Below, piece after piece: positions 1 through 8,687 of a stretch of DNA of 64,000 bases; position 1 is the stretch's first letter, and each line of letters begins with the position of its first letter. The position numbers and the translations under genes were made by a program. This stretch comes from Hymenobacter setariae (GTDB taxonomy: Bacteria > Bacteroidota > Bacteroidia > Cytophagales > Hymenobacteraceae): positions 186,001 through 250,000 of the forward strand of contig NZ_VMRJ01000005.1 in NCBI RefSeq assembly GCF_007713685.1, written 5' to 3'. A model generated the notes under the pieces. It searched no databases. It was given only the letters and a program-made list of their open reading frames with translations, and was not told where the DNA came from.

Positions 1-624
1 CAGACTGGCGAAAGCATTCCGGCTGGCTTGCAAGCAGGCGACGCTCGCTACCGCGATACCAACGGCGACGGCACCATCAACGAAAAGGACCGCGTGCACG
101 TGGGCCGGGTGTTCCCCAAGTTTCAGTACGGCCTCAACCTGACGGCTAGCTACGGTGGCTTCGACGCGGCCGTGTTTCTGCAAGGCATTCAGGGCAACGA
201 CGTGTTTAACAACACCCGCTACTGGACCGACCGCATCGACCAAACCGGCAACTACCGCACCGACCTTAACCCCTGGACGCCGACTAATACCAACACGAGC
301 ACGCCGCGCCTAGTGGCCGCCGGTCAGTCGGCCGTCAATAACTCGCAGTACAACTCGACGCGCTGGCTGGAAGATGGCTCGTACCTGCGCCTGAAGAACG
401 TACAAATTGGCTACTCGCTGCCCCAGGCGGTGATGGATAAGCTGCGCGTGATTTCGCGCCTGCGCATCTACGCCACGGGTCAGAACATCTTCACGGCCAC
501 TAAATACAGCGGCTACGACCCAGAAACGGTGGGCGGCACTGGCGGCATCTTGGTGCGCGGCCTCGATGAGGGCCAGTACCCCAACATTCGCACCTTCACG
601 CTGGGCATCCAGGCTGGTTTTTAA
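1..624 (+). CDS. SusC/RagA-type TonB-dependent outer-membrane receptor, C-terminal fragment
   Basis: This is the last 207 residues of a SusC-like TonB-dependent transporter; the reading frame is open from base 1, so the gene begins outside the window. The visible part is the end of the beta-barrel, including an EF-hand-like loop (DTNGDGTINEKD), a segment around WLEDGSYLRLKNVQIGYSLP that is typical of SusC C-termini, and a terminal phenylalanine expected of the outer-membrane insertion signal. It should import oligosaccharides across the outer membrane together with the SusD lipoprotein encoded 45 bases downstream. The first in-frame start-like codon inside the window (TTG at 28) is not a real start. 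Confidence 0.93.
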   Translation, partial: QTGESIPAGLQAGDARYRDTNGDGTINEKDRVHVGRVFPKFQYGLNLTASYGGFDAAVFLQGIQGNDVFNNTRYWTDRIDQTGNYRTDLNPWTPTNTNTSTPRLVAAGQSAVNNSQYNSTRWLEDGSYLRLKNVQIGYSLPQAVMDKLRVISRLRIYATGQNIFTATKYSGYDPETVGGTGGILVRGLDEGQYPNIRTFTLGIQAGF

Positions 625-669
625 AGCGCCAGCACCTTCTGATTTCTACGCTTTTAATTCCCGCCCGAT

Positions 670-2262
670 ATGAAATTCTTTAATCTAAAACTGCTGGGCC
701 TGGCCGGTGGCCTACTCCTAGGTGCCACGTCTTGCCAAAAAGATATTCTAGACCAGCCCAATCCTAACCTAGCCACCACTGCTTCGTTCTGGCAGAACAG
801 CGATGATGCTACCAAGGGTGTGCTGGCGGCCTATAGCGGCTTGCAGCAGCTAGGCACCTACCGCCGCTGGCTCAACTTCGCCCTTGACATTCGCGACGAT
901 GAAGGCTTCAGCCAGAGCCCTTGGAACGAGCTGCGCGACTTCAATCGCTTTATCATCGGCAACTATGATTTTGAAGTAAACTTAACCATCTACCGTGACC
1001 ACTACCGGGCCTTATCGCGTTGCAACCAGGTGATAGACAACGTGCCCGGTATTGCGAGCATGCAGGCCACGCCACAGGGTGTTACCTTGCAAAAGCAGAT
1101 TGTGGCCGAGGCAAAGTTTTTGCGGGCGCTGTACTACTATAACCTCGTATCGCTCTACGGCCGGGTGCCGCTGGTGCTCAACCAGGTTACTAACCTAGGT
1201 GCCATTCCGGCGCAGGCCACCGACGAGGCTCAGGTGTGGAACCAGGTATACACTGACCTGCTGGCCGCCATTCCTGACCTGCCCGCCACCTATAGCGGCA
1301 ATGACGTGGGCCGCGCCACTAAGGGCGCCGCCCAGACCCTGCTCGGCAAGGCCTACATGCAAAACAAGCGCTGGGCCGATGCCTCTACGCAGTTCAGCGC
1401 CGTTATCGACTCGAAGGTGTATAAGCTGACGGATGCTTACGTAGATAATTTCCGCCACACGACGGAAAACAACTCAGAGTCGATTTTTGAGGTGCAGTTC
1501 ACGGACGCCAAGCGCGGCGGCAACGACGGCGACGACGCTACCTCGTCGGAAGGTGGGCAGCGCTCGCAGTTCTTCGGCGTGCCCGGCTTCGGCTTCAACG
1601 ATGGTGAGGTGCGCCCTTGGGTGGTAAACGAGTTCTTGAAAGAGCCCACCCCAGCCGGCCAACGCGACCCGCGCCTGGCGGCCACCGTGTTCTACAACCG
1701 CTTCGACCAAACGCAGTTTCCGACTGCGCTGCCCGTTGACAATGACCGCGGTGTGTACGGACAAGGCAACTTCGAAACTCGCTACGCCAGCGATGCCCGC
1801 AACCTAGGCCGCGTGTATTGGCGCAAGTACCAGACCGACTACTACCGGCAGTTTGAAGACTTCGACTCGCCCATCAACCAGCGCGTCATGCGCTATGCCG
1901 ATGTGCTGCTGCTGCAAGCCGAAGCCCTGAACGAGCAAGGCCAGACGTCGGTGGCCGTGCCGCTCATCAACCAGGTGCGCCAGCGGGCCAGCACCGGCTT
2001 GGCGCCATTGGCCCCCAGCAGCTTCACGCAAGCCACGCTGCGCACGCAGCTGATGCACGAGCGCGTGACGGAATTGACGGGCGAAGGCACCCGTTGGTTT
2101 GACTTGCAGCGCTGGGGCTACTTCGATACCCAGGCGGGTATCAGTAGCCTGGCTGCACACGATGCCGATTACAGCAACTTCACACTCAATAAATCGCGCC
2201 TGCTGCCCATTCCGCAGACCGATGTGGACCTAGCCCGCCTCACGCAAAACACCGGCTGGTAG
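670..2262 (+). CDS. SusD/RagB-family starch-binding-like outer-membrane lipoprotein
   Basis: A 530-residue SusD homolog, the surface glycan-binding partner of the SusC receptor just upstream. The N-terminus is a lipoprotein signal with lipobox GATSC (Cys22). The SusD N-terminal tetratricopeptide-like part covers roughly residues 30-230 (for example AEAKFLRALYYYNLV). The C-terminal domain follows and ends with the family-typical RWFDLQRWG and LLPIPQTDVD segments. The length is normal for the family. It forms an operon with susC and is closed by a hairpin at 2288-2319. The nearby enzymes make arabinose- or xylose-containing oligosaccharides the likely ligand, which is inference. Confidence 0.95.
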   Translation: MKFFNLKLLGLAGGLLLGATSCQKDILDQPNPNLATTASFWQNSDDATKGVLAAYSGLQQLGTYRRWLNFALDIRDDEGFSQSPWNELRDFNRFIIGNYDFEVNLTIYRDHYRALSRCNQVIDNVPGIASMQATPQGVTLQKQIVAEAKFLRALYYYNLVSLYGRVPLVLNQVTNLGAIPAQATDEAQVWNQVYTDLLAAIPDLPATYSGNDVGRATKGAAQTLLGKAYMQNKRWADASTQFSAVIDSKVYKLTDAYVDNFRHTTENNSESIFEVQFTDAKRGGNDGDDATSSEGGQRSQFFGVPGFGFNDGEVRPWVVNEFLKEPTPAGQRDPRLAATVFYNRFDQTQFPTALPVDNDRGVYGQGNFETRYASDARNLGRVYWRKYQTDYYRQFEDFDSPINQRVMRYADVLLLQAEALNEQGQTSVAVPLINQVRQRASTGLAPLAPSSFTQATLRTQLMHERVTELTGEGTRWFDLQRWGYFDTQAGISSLAAHDADYSNFTLNKSRLLPIPQTDVDLARLTQNTGW

Positions 2263-2287
2263 TCCACCCGCCCGGTGCACGTGCAAG

Positions 2288-2319
2288 GGGACCGCTGGAG
2301 GTATCCGGCGGTCCCTTTC
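2288..2319 (+). terminator. Rho-independent terminator after susCD
   Basis: GGGACCGC at 2288-2295 pairs with GCGGTCCC at 2308-2315 and is followed by TTTCTT. It lies 26 bases after the susD stop. Confidence 0.65.
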
Positions 2320-2404
2320 TTGTGGGGGTGGCACCCAAGCCAACCTAGGGCTAGCTTTACTCATCTTCTAACCCACTCGCTAGGTGCATCTCATGTGCCA
2401 ATCT

Positions 2405-3466
2405 ATGTCGTTTTCTGTTGTGCCGCGCTACCTGGCGCCGGTGCTGCTGGCCGTGCTGCTAGGTAGCAGCGCGGCGGGTGGCCCAGGCCCGGGCCCCGGG
2501 CCGGCTGCTGCCGGCCCTACGTTTACCAACCCACTGCTGCCCTCGGGCCCCGACCCGTGGGTAGTGCAAAAGGATGGCTTCTACTACGTGATGGTGACCA
2601 CGGGCAATAGCTTGGTTATCAGAAAAACGGCTAAGATGTCGGAGCTTAGCCAAGCGCCCGCCACCAGGGTGTGGTCTCCGCAGCCCCAGCACGAAAACAC
2701 CCGCAACGTGTGGGCGCCCGAGCTGCACTTCCTGGATGGCAAGTGGTACATCTACTACACCGCGGGCCCCGATGGGCAGAACTGCTGCGGCGGACAGCGC
2801 TCGTGGGTGCTCGAAAATGCCAGCCCCGACCCCACGCAGGGCCCTTGGGTCGAAAAAGCCCGCTTGGCTAGCCCCGGCGCCGATTTCTGGTCGATAGACA
2901 TGACCGTGTTTGAGCTGCGAGGCAAGCGCTACGCCCTGTGGAGCGGCCAAGAAGCTGGCTCTGACCAGCAGAACATCTACATCTCGGCCATGAGCAACCC
3001 CTGGACGCTCACCGGCCCGCGCACGCTGCTCAGCAAGCCCGAGTTTGAGTGGGAGCTCAATGGTACCCCGAAAGTGAACGAAGGACCCGAAATCTTGCAG
3101 CACAAGGGCAAGACGTTTCTCATCTTCTCGGCCAGCCACTGCAGCACCGATACCTATGCCCTAGGGCAGCTGACCCTGACCGGCCGCGACCCACTGGTGG
3201 CTAGCAACTGGAAAAAGTCGCCAGAGCCGGTATTTGTAAACTACGCCGCCAGCTTCGCCTACGGCCCAGGCCACAATAGCTTCTTCAAGTCGAAGGACGG
3301 CAGCCAGGACTGGATAATCTACCACGCCAACAACAACCCTCGGGAAGGCTGCGGCAATCCGCGCAGCCCGCGCATGCAGCAGTTTACCTGGAACCGCGAC
3401 GGCTCGCCCAACTTCGGCAAGCCCGTGGCTACTGGTAAGCCCTTGGCGCGCCCGGCCGGCGAATAA
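2405..3466 (+). CDS. Secreted GH43-family glycosidase (arabinofuranosidase/xylosidase-like), copy 1
   Basis: A 353-residue GH43 five-bladed beta-propeller enzyme. I chose the ATG at 2405 because it places a hydrophobic signal peptide (LAPVLLAVLLGSSA) at the N-terminus; a GTG at 2384 and an ATG at 2393 are in frame upstream. A Gly-Pro-rich linker precedes the catalytic part. The catalytic triad can be placed: base Asp in GPDPW (about residue 50), the pKa-modulating Asp in SIDMTVFEL, and acid Glu in NEGPEILQHKG. GH43 enzymes typically remove arabinofuranosyl or xylosyl residues. The next gene is a close paralog that shares long identical stretches (NEGPEILQH, FSKDGSQDWIIYHAN-like), so this is a tandem duplication. 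Substrate is inferred from family and context. Confidence 0.88.
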   Translation: MSFSVVPRYLAPVLLAVLLGSSAAGGPGPGPGPAAAGPTFTNPLLPSGPDPWVVQKDGFYYVMVTTGNSLVIRKTAKMSELSQAPATRVWSPQPQHENTRNVWAPELHFLDGKWYIYYTAGPDGQNCCGGQRSWVLENASPDPTQGPWVEKARLASPGADFWSIDMTVFELRGKRYALWSGQEAGSDQQNIYISAMSNPWTLTGPRTLLSKPEFEWELNGTPKVNEGPEILQHKGKTFLIFSASHCSTDTYALGQLTLTGRDPLVASNWKKSPEPVFVNYAASFAYGPGHNSFFKSKDGSQDWIIYHANNNPREGCGNPRSPRMQQFTWNRDGSPNFGKPVATGKPLARPAGE

Positions 3467-3529
3467 GTACCCTAGGGCCGCTGGTTCGCGCGTGCCTTGG
3501 CTCTCCGTTTTCCCACCCCCTTTTAGCTT

Positions 3530-4609
3530 ATGCATTCTATTTCTTCGCGGCCCCTGTACCGGCTGCTTCCTTTTCTGCTGGTGGCTCTGCTTTCGTGCAG
3601 CAAAGACTCGGGCAGCGGGGGCAGCACGCCCACGCCGACCCCGACGCCGCCCACGCCGGTAGCCACCACCTTCACCAACCCACTCTTGTCGTCGGGCCCC
3701 GACCCGTGGGTGGTGCAGAAGGATGGCTTCTACTACTTCATGGCCACGACCGGTAATAACCTGACTATCCGCAAAACGGCCAAGATGTCGGAGCTGGGTA
3801 CTGCCCCTAGCACCATTGCCTGGAACCCCGCCCTCACCGGCGTAGCGCAGCGCGACCTGTGGGCCCCCGAGCTGTATTTCTTTGATGGTAAGTGGTATAT
3901 CTACTACTCGGCCGACCCGCTGTGCTGCGATGGCCATCGCGTGCACGTGCTCGAAAACAGCAGCGCCGACCCCACCCAGGGCACTTGGGTCAATAAGGGT
4001 CGCATTGCCAACCCGAGCCTCGACCTCTGGGCCATCGACGGCACCGTATTAGAGCTGAACGGCAAGCGCTACCTCGTGTGGTCGGGTCATGAAACGACGC
4101 CCAACCCCACCCAGATACTCTACATCTCGGAGATGAGCAACCCCTGGACGCTCACTGGCCCACGCGTCGAGCTGTCGCGCCCCACCTACGCCTGGGAGCA
4201 AAACGGTAGCCCGGCTGTGAATGAAGGCCCCGAGATTTTGCAGCACAACGGCAAGACTTTTATTATCTACTCGGCCAGCCACTGCAGCACTGACGATTAT
4301 GCCCTAGGGCAGCTGACCCTCACGGGGACCGACCCGCTGGCCGCGGGCGCTTGGACCAAGTCAACCACGCCCGTGTTCGTGAAAAACCCGGCCAACAAAG
4401 CCTATGGTCCGGGCCACAACGGCTTTTTCAAGTCTAAAGACGGCAGCCAGGATTGGATAATCTACCACGCCAACACTAACCCCAACGAAGGCTGCGGCAA
4501 CCCACGCAACCCGCGCATGCAGCAGTTTAGCTGGAATGCCGACGGCTCGCCTAACTTCGGCACGCCCGTGGCCATTGGTACGCCCATTACCCGGCCAGCC
4601 GGCGAGTAG
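3530..4609 (+). CDS. GH43-family glycosidase lipoprotein, copy 2
   Basis: A 359-residue paralog of the preceding GH43 enzyme. It is a lipoprotein instead: the signal ends in LLSCSKD, with Cys23 as lipidation site, followed by a Ser/Gly and Thr-Pro repeat linker (residues 24-45). Catalytic residues are in GPDPW (Asp58), AIDGTVLEL and NEGPEILQHNG. Several cysteines (PLCCDG, HCSTD, GCGNP) are conserved with copy 1. It follows copy 1 by 63 bases on the same strand. The two copies probably differ in location: copy 2 anchored in the outer membrane, copy 1 soluble in the periplasm or secreted. Confidence 0.9.
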   Translation: MHSISSRPLYRLLPFLLVALLSCSKDSGSGGSTPTPTPTPPTPVATTFTNPLLSSGPDPWVVQKDGFYYFMATTGNNLTIRKTAKMSELGTAPSTIAWNPALTGVAQRDLWAPELYFFDGKWYIYYSADPLCCDGHRVHVLENSSADPTQGTWVNKGRIANPSLDLWAIDGTVLELNGKRYLVWSGHETTPNPTQILYISEMSNPWTLTGPRVELSRPTYAWEQNGSPAVNEGPEILQHNGKTFIIYSASHCSTDDYALGQLTLTGTDPLAAGAWTKSTTPVFVKNPANKAYGPGHNGFFKSKDGSQDWIIYHANTNPNEGCGNPRNPRMQQFSWNADGSPNFGTPVAIGTPITRPAGE

Positions 4610-4641
4610 GGGTAAGTTATTGACTAGTTACGCGAATGCAT

Positions 4642-4669
4642 AAACGGCCTGCCCTATGCAGGCCGTTTT
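4642..4669 (+). terminator. Rho-independent terminator after the tandem GH43 genes
   Basis: AAACGGCCTGC (4642-4652) pairs with GCAGGCCGTTT (4658-4668), an 11-bp stem with a 5-base loop. An in-frame ATG at 4656 falls inside this hairpin, which argues that the next gene starts later, at 4686. Confidence 0.7.
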
Positions 4670-4685
4670 GCTAACTTCTTTTTCT

Positions 4686-6308
4686 ATGCCAAAACAGAAT
4701 TTTTGCCGCTCGCTCGCCGCGCTGGCGTTGCTAGGTACCACTCCGCTGCTGGCCGTCGGCCAAGCGCCCACTAAGGTCAAAGTCAAGACGAAGGTTAAGA
4801 CAACCAGCACCGCGCCCGCAGCACGGGCCACGGCTGCCGCCCCCATCGCCAACCCCGTGCTGGCCGGCGACTACCCCGACCCCTCGGTGACCAAGGTGGG
4901 CAACACCTACTGGGCCACGGCCACGACCTCCAACTGGGGGCCCACGTTTCCGCTGCTCAAGTCAACTGACTTGCAAAACTGGAGCCTGGTGGGGCACGTG
5001 TTTCCGGGCGAGCGGCCGGCTTGGGCCGACTACTATTTCTGGGCGCCCGAAATCAACCACGACGCCAACGGCAAAACCTACGTCTTCTACACCGCGCACA
5101 AGCGCGGCGGCAACCTAGCCGTAGGCGTGGCCAGCGCCGACCGCCCCGAGGGCCCGTACCAAGACCACGGCCCGCTAGTGGGCCAGCCCGATGGCAGCAT
5201 CGACGGCTTTCCGATGCAAGATGAAAAGGGCCAGCCCTACCTCCTGTGGAAGGAAGACGGCAATAGCCAAAACAAGCCCACGCCCATCTGGGCGCAGCGC
5301 CTAAGCGCCGACCGTACCCAGCTGGTAGGCGAGAAAACGGAGCTATTTCGCAACACCGCCACCTGGGAGGGCAACCTAGTGGAGGGCCCCAGTGTGGTGC
5401 GCCATGATGGCTACTTCTACATGTTCTACGCCGCCAATGGCTGCTGCGGCGCGGGCTGCACCTACGCCACTGGCGTGGCGCGGGCCAAGAACCTGCTCGG
5501 CCCCTGGGAGAAGTACGACCGCAACCCCATCCTGACCAAAAACGACACCTGGACCTGCCCCGGCCACGGTACCGCCGTCGAGCGCAATGGACACTGGTAC
5601 ATGCTGCACCACGCCTACCAAACCAACAGCATGCAATACGTAGGGCGCCAGGGTGTGCTCAGCGAATTTGTGTGGACCAAGACCGGCTGGCCTGAATTCC
5701 TGGCCGACCACAGCACCCCTCGAGCCGCCGCGCCCGTGCCCGCCGTGGTAGCCGACGAGTTTACCGGCGCTGCCCTAGGTGCTAGCTGGGAATGGCCAGT
5801 CGAAGACAAGCCGCAGTTTGCTTTGAGCGGGGGCCAGCTTCAGCTCACGGCGCGGCCCGATAAGGGCGGCGCGGCCCTAGGTCGCCCTACACTGGCGGCC
5901 AACTACTCGGCTACTACTACCTTGCTCAATCCCAGCACCCTGCCAGCCGGGACCAGCGCTGGCCTAGGTGCCCTCGGCGACCCTAAGAATGCTCTAAGCG
6001 TGCTGGTTGGCGACGGCAAGCTGCAAGTGCAGGAGCTGCGCGATGGCAAAACCCGCACCTTGGCCGAAGCGGCCTTGCCCGCCGCCAGCCCCGCCGTGCA
6101 CCTGCGCGTGCAAGACCAAGGCGGCAGCCACTATAGCTTCGCCTACAGCCCCGATGGCCGCACCTGGACCGAGTTGCTACCCGCCGGCCAAACCGCCGAC
6201 GGCGGCTACCTGCCACCCTGGGACCGCGGCGTGCGCATCGGCGTGTTGGCCCAGGGGCCGGCATCGGCCACGGCCACGTTCGAGCGGTTCGAGCTGGTGA
6301 ATAAGTAG
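4686..6308 (+). CDS. GH43 glycosidase with C-terminal concanavalin A-like domain (beta-xylosidase type)
   Basis: A 540-residue secreted enzyme. The ATG at 4686 is preferred because the upstream in-frame ATG (4656) lies in a terminator hairpin, and because it gives a clean signal peptide (LAALALLGTTPLLAVGQ). The mature N-terminus carries a Lys-Val repeat (KVKVKTKVK), also seen in the GH-A enzyme at 16076. The GH43 propeller runs from about residue 55 to 345: base Asp65 in YPDPS, modulating Asp in DGSIDGFP, acid Glu in VEGPSVVRHDG. From about residue 355 a beta-sandwich domain begins (ADEFTGAALGASWEWP), matching the domain found in GH43 beta-xylosidases. The likely role is release of xylose or arabinose from oligosaccharides. 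Confidence 0.9.
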   Translation: MPKQNFCRSLAALALLGTTPLLAVGQAPTKVKVKTKVKTTSTAPAARATAAAPIANPVLAGDYPDPSVTKVGNTYWATATTSNWGPTFPLLKSTDLQNWSLVGHVFPGERPAWADYYFWAPEINHDANGKTYVFYTAHKRGGNLAVGVASADRPEGPYQDHGPLVGQPDGSIDGFPMQDEKGQPYLLWKEDGNSQNKPTPIWAQRLSADRTQLVGEKTELFRNTATWEGNLVEGPSVVRHDGYFYMFYAANGCCGAGCTYATGVARAKNLLGPWEKYDRNPILTKNDTWTCPGHGTAVERNGHWYMLHHAYQTNSMQYVGRQGVLSEFVWTKTGWPEFLADHSTPRAAAPVPAVVADEFTGAALGASWEWPVEDKPQFALSGGQLQLTARPDKGGAALGRPTLAANYSATTTLLNPSTLPAGTSAGLGALGDPKNALSVLVGDGKLQVQELRDGKTRTLAEAALPAASPAVHLRVQDQGGSHYSFAYSPDGRTWTELLPAGQTADGGYLPPWDRGVRIGVLAQGPASATATFERFELVNK

Positions 6309-6331
6309 CACCACCTCCGTAAAAACCAAAC

Positions 6332-6367
6332 AAAAAGCCCTTGCCACAATTGTGGCAAGGGCTTTTT
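6332..6367. terminator. Bidirectional terminator between convergent GH43 genes
   Basis: AAAAAGCCCTTGCCACA pairs with TGTGGCAAGGGCTTTTT, a 17-bp perfect stem with A- and T-tracts on the two sides. It can serve both the plus-strand gene ending at 6308 and the minus-strand gene ending at 6387. Confidence 0.85.
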
Positions 6368-6386
6368 GCTGTGAAGAAACCTATGG

Positions 6387-8576
6387 CTAGTGCACCAGCA
6401 CCAGCCTGCCGTGCGTGACCTGGCCCGCCGAGGAGAGGCGCACGGTATACACGCCGGGGGCCCAGGTGGTGCCATCCAAGGGGTACTCGGTGGCCTGGCC
6501 AGCCGCGCCGGCTGCGTCGGCGAGGTGGCGCACCAGGCGGCCCTGCACGTCATAAACATCGAGGGATACGCGGCCGGTTTGAGTGGGCGTTACCACGAAG
6601 GTTACCCGGCCGGTAGAGGGGTTCGGGTATACCATCAGGGGCGCGGTAGTGGTAGCTGCGTTGTGCGTAGCCAGCGGCGTGGTGCCGGCCGTCTGCGGCA
6701 TCAGGTCGAGGCGCCAGCGCTGGGCGTCGTTGCCGTTGTCGGTCCACTGGTGCACGCCGGTGCCGGGGTCCGAGAGGTTATTATCTACATCGAGGCAGAG
6801 GGTGGCGCCTTTGTGCACAATCTTGCAGTAACCATCACCTAGGGGCACTATTTGCCAGCGCTGGGCGTCATTGCCATTGTCGGTGTACTGCTGCACGGTG
6901 GCGCCGGGAGCCGTGCTATTGCTGGCTACCTCTAGGCACTGGTTGGTGTTGCGGTGCGTGAATTTGTAGTAGCCATCGGGCATAAGCGTAATCACCCAGC
7001 GTTGGGCGTCATTGCCGTTATCGGTGTACTGCTGCACCGCCGTGCCGGGCGAGGACGAGTTGCTAGGTATTTCCAAGCACTGCGTAGTGCCCTTGTGCGT
7101 GAGCCGGTACACGCCGCCCGACACGATGGGCTGTTCGGCGAGGGTGAACTGCCAGCGTTGGGCATCGTTGCCGTTGTCGGTCCACTGCTGCACGTTGGCG
7201 CCGGGGCTCACGCTGTTGCTGGCTACGTCGAGAGCCTGGTCGGTGCCCTTGTGCAGCAGCTTGTAAAAGCCCCCGCTCATAGCTTGCATTTGCCAGCGCT
7301 GGGCGTCGCTGTTATTGTCGGTAAACTGCTGGACGTTGGCGCCAGGAGCAATGCTGGCGTTGTCTACATCTAGGGCCTGGCCAGAGTTTTTGTTCAATAG
7401 CTTGTAGTGGCCGTCGGCTTGCACCGTAACGGTCCAGCGCTGGGCGTTGGTGCCGTTGTCGGTCCACTGCTGCACGTTGGCGCCGGGCGTCGTGCTACCG
7501 TTGTCTACGTCCAGGACTTGGTCGGTGTCCTTATGAGTGAGCTTATAGAGGCCGCCCGACACCAGCATGGGGCTAATTGGGCAGGCACTACCGGCCGCGC
7601 GCGGCGCCACGCCGTAGCTGGTCATGTTTACTTTCTGAATGCTGCCGTCGTTGTTGAACGTCAAGTGGTCTACGGCCACCTGGCGGGTTTTATAGGTCTT
7701 GTCCTGGTAGCGGTGGTACACGATATAGTAGTCATCGCAGCCCGGAAACTGAGTGATGGAGTGGTGCCCCGGCCCAAAGCGCTTGGCGTCGCTGCTCAGC
7801 ACCGAGCCGCCGTAGGTCCAGGGGCCAGTGGGCGAGGTGCTGGTTGAATACTGCACGTTGTAGCTGTCATCGAACCAGCGCCCGTTCGAGTAGGTCATGT
7901 AGTAGCGGCCGTTGCGCTTCACTAGGTAGGGCGCCTCGGTGTAGTTCTGCGGGGTAATGTCGCGCGGCGCGTCGTTGGTCAGCGACACCATATCGGGGTT
8001 GAGCTTGCGCACCACCATCCGGGCACCGCTCGAGCCACCGTAGTAGATGTAGGCTTGCCCGTCGTCGTCTATAAAAACCATCGGGTCAATAACATCCTGC
8101 GTAATGTTGTTGCTGAGCGCGGGCGTCAGCAGCGGCTGGCCATTGTCGGTGAAGGGCCCGATGGGCGTGGTGCCCACGGCCACCCCGATAGACGGCGTAT
8201 TGGTGGCGTTGTTGTGAGCCGTGTAGTAGTAATAGTACTTACCGTTGCGGGCCACCACCGAGGGTGCCCAGCCGTTGTAGGTGGCCCAGGTGGTTTGCCG
8301 GCCTAGGTCAAATACCACGCCCCGGTCGGTCCAGTTGGTGAGGTCGGTCGAAGAAAACGCGTGAAACTGCCCCCCTAGGGAGTTGCCGTCGGTGGTGGGG
8401 TAGATGTAGTAGGTGCCGTTGAAGTAATTCATTTCTGGGTCGGCCTGATAGCCAGCCAGAATAGGGTTGCCGCTGGTTGTTTGGCCTAGGGTCCGCAGGC
8501 TCAGCAGGAGCAGGAGGGCGAGCACGCCGGACCAAAACCGGCGCACGGGGCGGGCAGACAGTAAAGCTTTCGACAT
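6387..8576 (-). CDS. Secreted GH43 glycosidase with six ricin-type lectin repeats and T9SS sorting domain
   Basis: A 729-residue modular protein. The start at 8576 gives a signal peptide (FWSGVLALLLLLSLRTLGQ); an in-frame extension to 8678 runs through the upstream terminator region and is rejected. The GH43 domain spans about residues 35-345 (base Asp in QADPEM, Asp in DVIDPMVF, acid Glu in TEAPYLVKRNG). It is followed by six repeats of about 47 residues ending in TDNGxDAQRW, the QxW signature of ricin B beta-trefoil lectins; six repeats make two trefoils. The last 80 residues (VYPNPSTGRVTF... VYDVQGRLV... PGVYTVRL) are a type IX secretion sorting domain. The enzyme is probably exported to the surface and held on galactose- or arabinose-containing polysaccharide. 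Confidence 0.93.
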   Translation of the reverse strand: MSKALLSARPVRRFWSGVLALLLLLSLRTLGQTTSGNPILAGYQADPEMNYFNGTYYIYPTTDGNSLGGQFHAFSSTDLTNWTDRGVVFDLGRQTTWATYNGWAPSVVARNGKYYYYYTAHNNATNTPSIGVAVGTTPIGPFTDNGQPLLTPALSNNITQDVIDPMVFIDDDGQAYIYYGGSSGARMVVRKLNPDMVSLTNDAPRDITPQNYTEAPYLVKRNGRYYMTYSNGRWFDDSYNVQYSTSTSPTGPWTYGGSVLSSDAKRFGPGHHSITQFPGCDDYYIVYHRYQDKTYKTRQVAVDHLTFNNDGSIQKVNMTSYGVAPRAAGSACPISPMLVSGGLYKLTHKDTDQVLDVDNGSTTPGANVQQWTDNGTNAQRWTVTVQADGHYKLLNKNSGQALDVDNASIAPGANVQQFTDNNSDAQRWQMQAMSGGFYKLLHKGTDQALDVASNSVSPGANVQQWTDNGNDAQRWQFTLAEQPIVSGGVYRLTHKGTTQCLEIPSNSSSPGTAVQQYTDNGNDAQRWVITLMPDGYYKFTHRNTNQCLEVASNSTAPGATVQQYTDNGNDAQRWQIVPLGDGYCKIVHKGATLCLDVDNNLSDPGTGVHQWTDNGNDAQRWRLDLMPQTAGTTPLATHNAATTTAPLMVYPNPSTGRVTFVVTPTQTGRVSLDVYDVQGRLVRHLADAAGAAGQATEYPLDGTTWAPGVYTVRLSSAGQVTHGRLVLVH

Positions 8577-8654
8577 AGAAGTGAGATGGGGAAAAGGAGG
8601 AAAAAGAGCATCCGGCGCACGCCAGATACCTAGGAAAAAAGCAGAGCAATAAAA

Positions 8655-8682
8655 AGGGGTGCCGGCAGCTGCCGGCACCCCT
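8655..8682 (-). terminator. Terminator after the DUF4965-family gene
   Basis: AGGGGTGCCGGCAG pairs with CTGCCGGCACCCCT, a perfect 14-bp stem. On the minus strand it is followed by TTTTTATT. It sits between the stop of the upstream minus-strand gene (8688) and the start of the GH43-lectin gene (8576), so the two are probably separately transcribed or joined only by readthrough. Confidence 0.8.
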
Positions 8683-8687
8683 AGGGC

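Noticed and set aside
3161..3946. 261-residue open frame on the minus strand across the tandem GH43 genes
   Set aside because: It is a mirror of GC-rich coding sequence, lies antisense to two clear GH43 genes and has no domain.
4656..4685. Ten extra N-terminal residues for the GH43 gene starting at 4686
   Set aside because: The ATG at 4656 sits in the loop of a terminator hairpin and would spoil the signal peptide.
6690..7560. Regularly spaced DNA repeats that could suggest a CRISPR or tandem array
   Set aside because: They are the codons of six ricin-type lectin repeats in one intact reading frame, with about 140-base period and no spacers.
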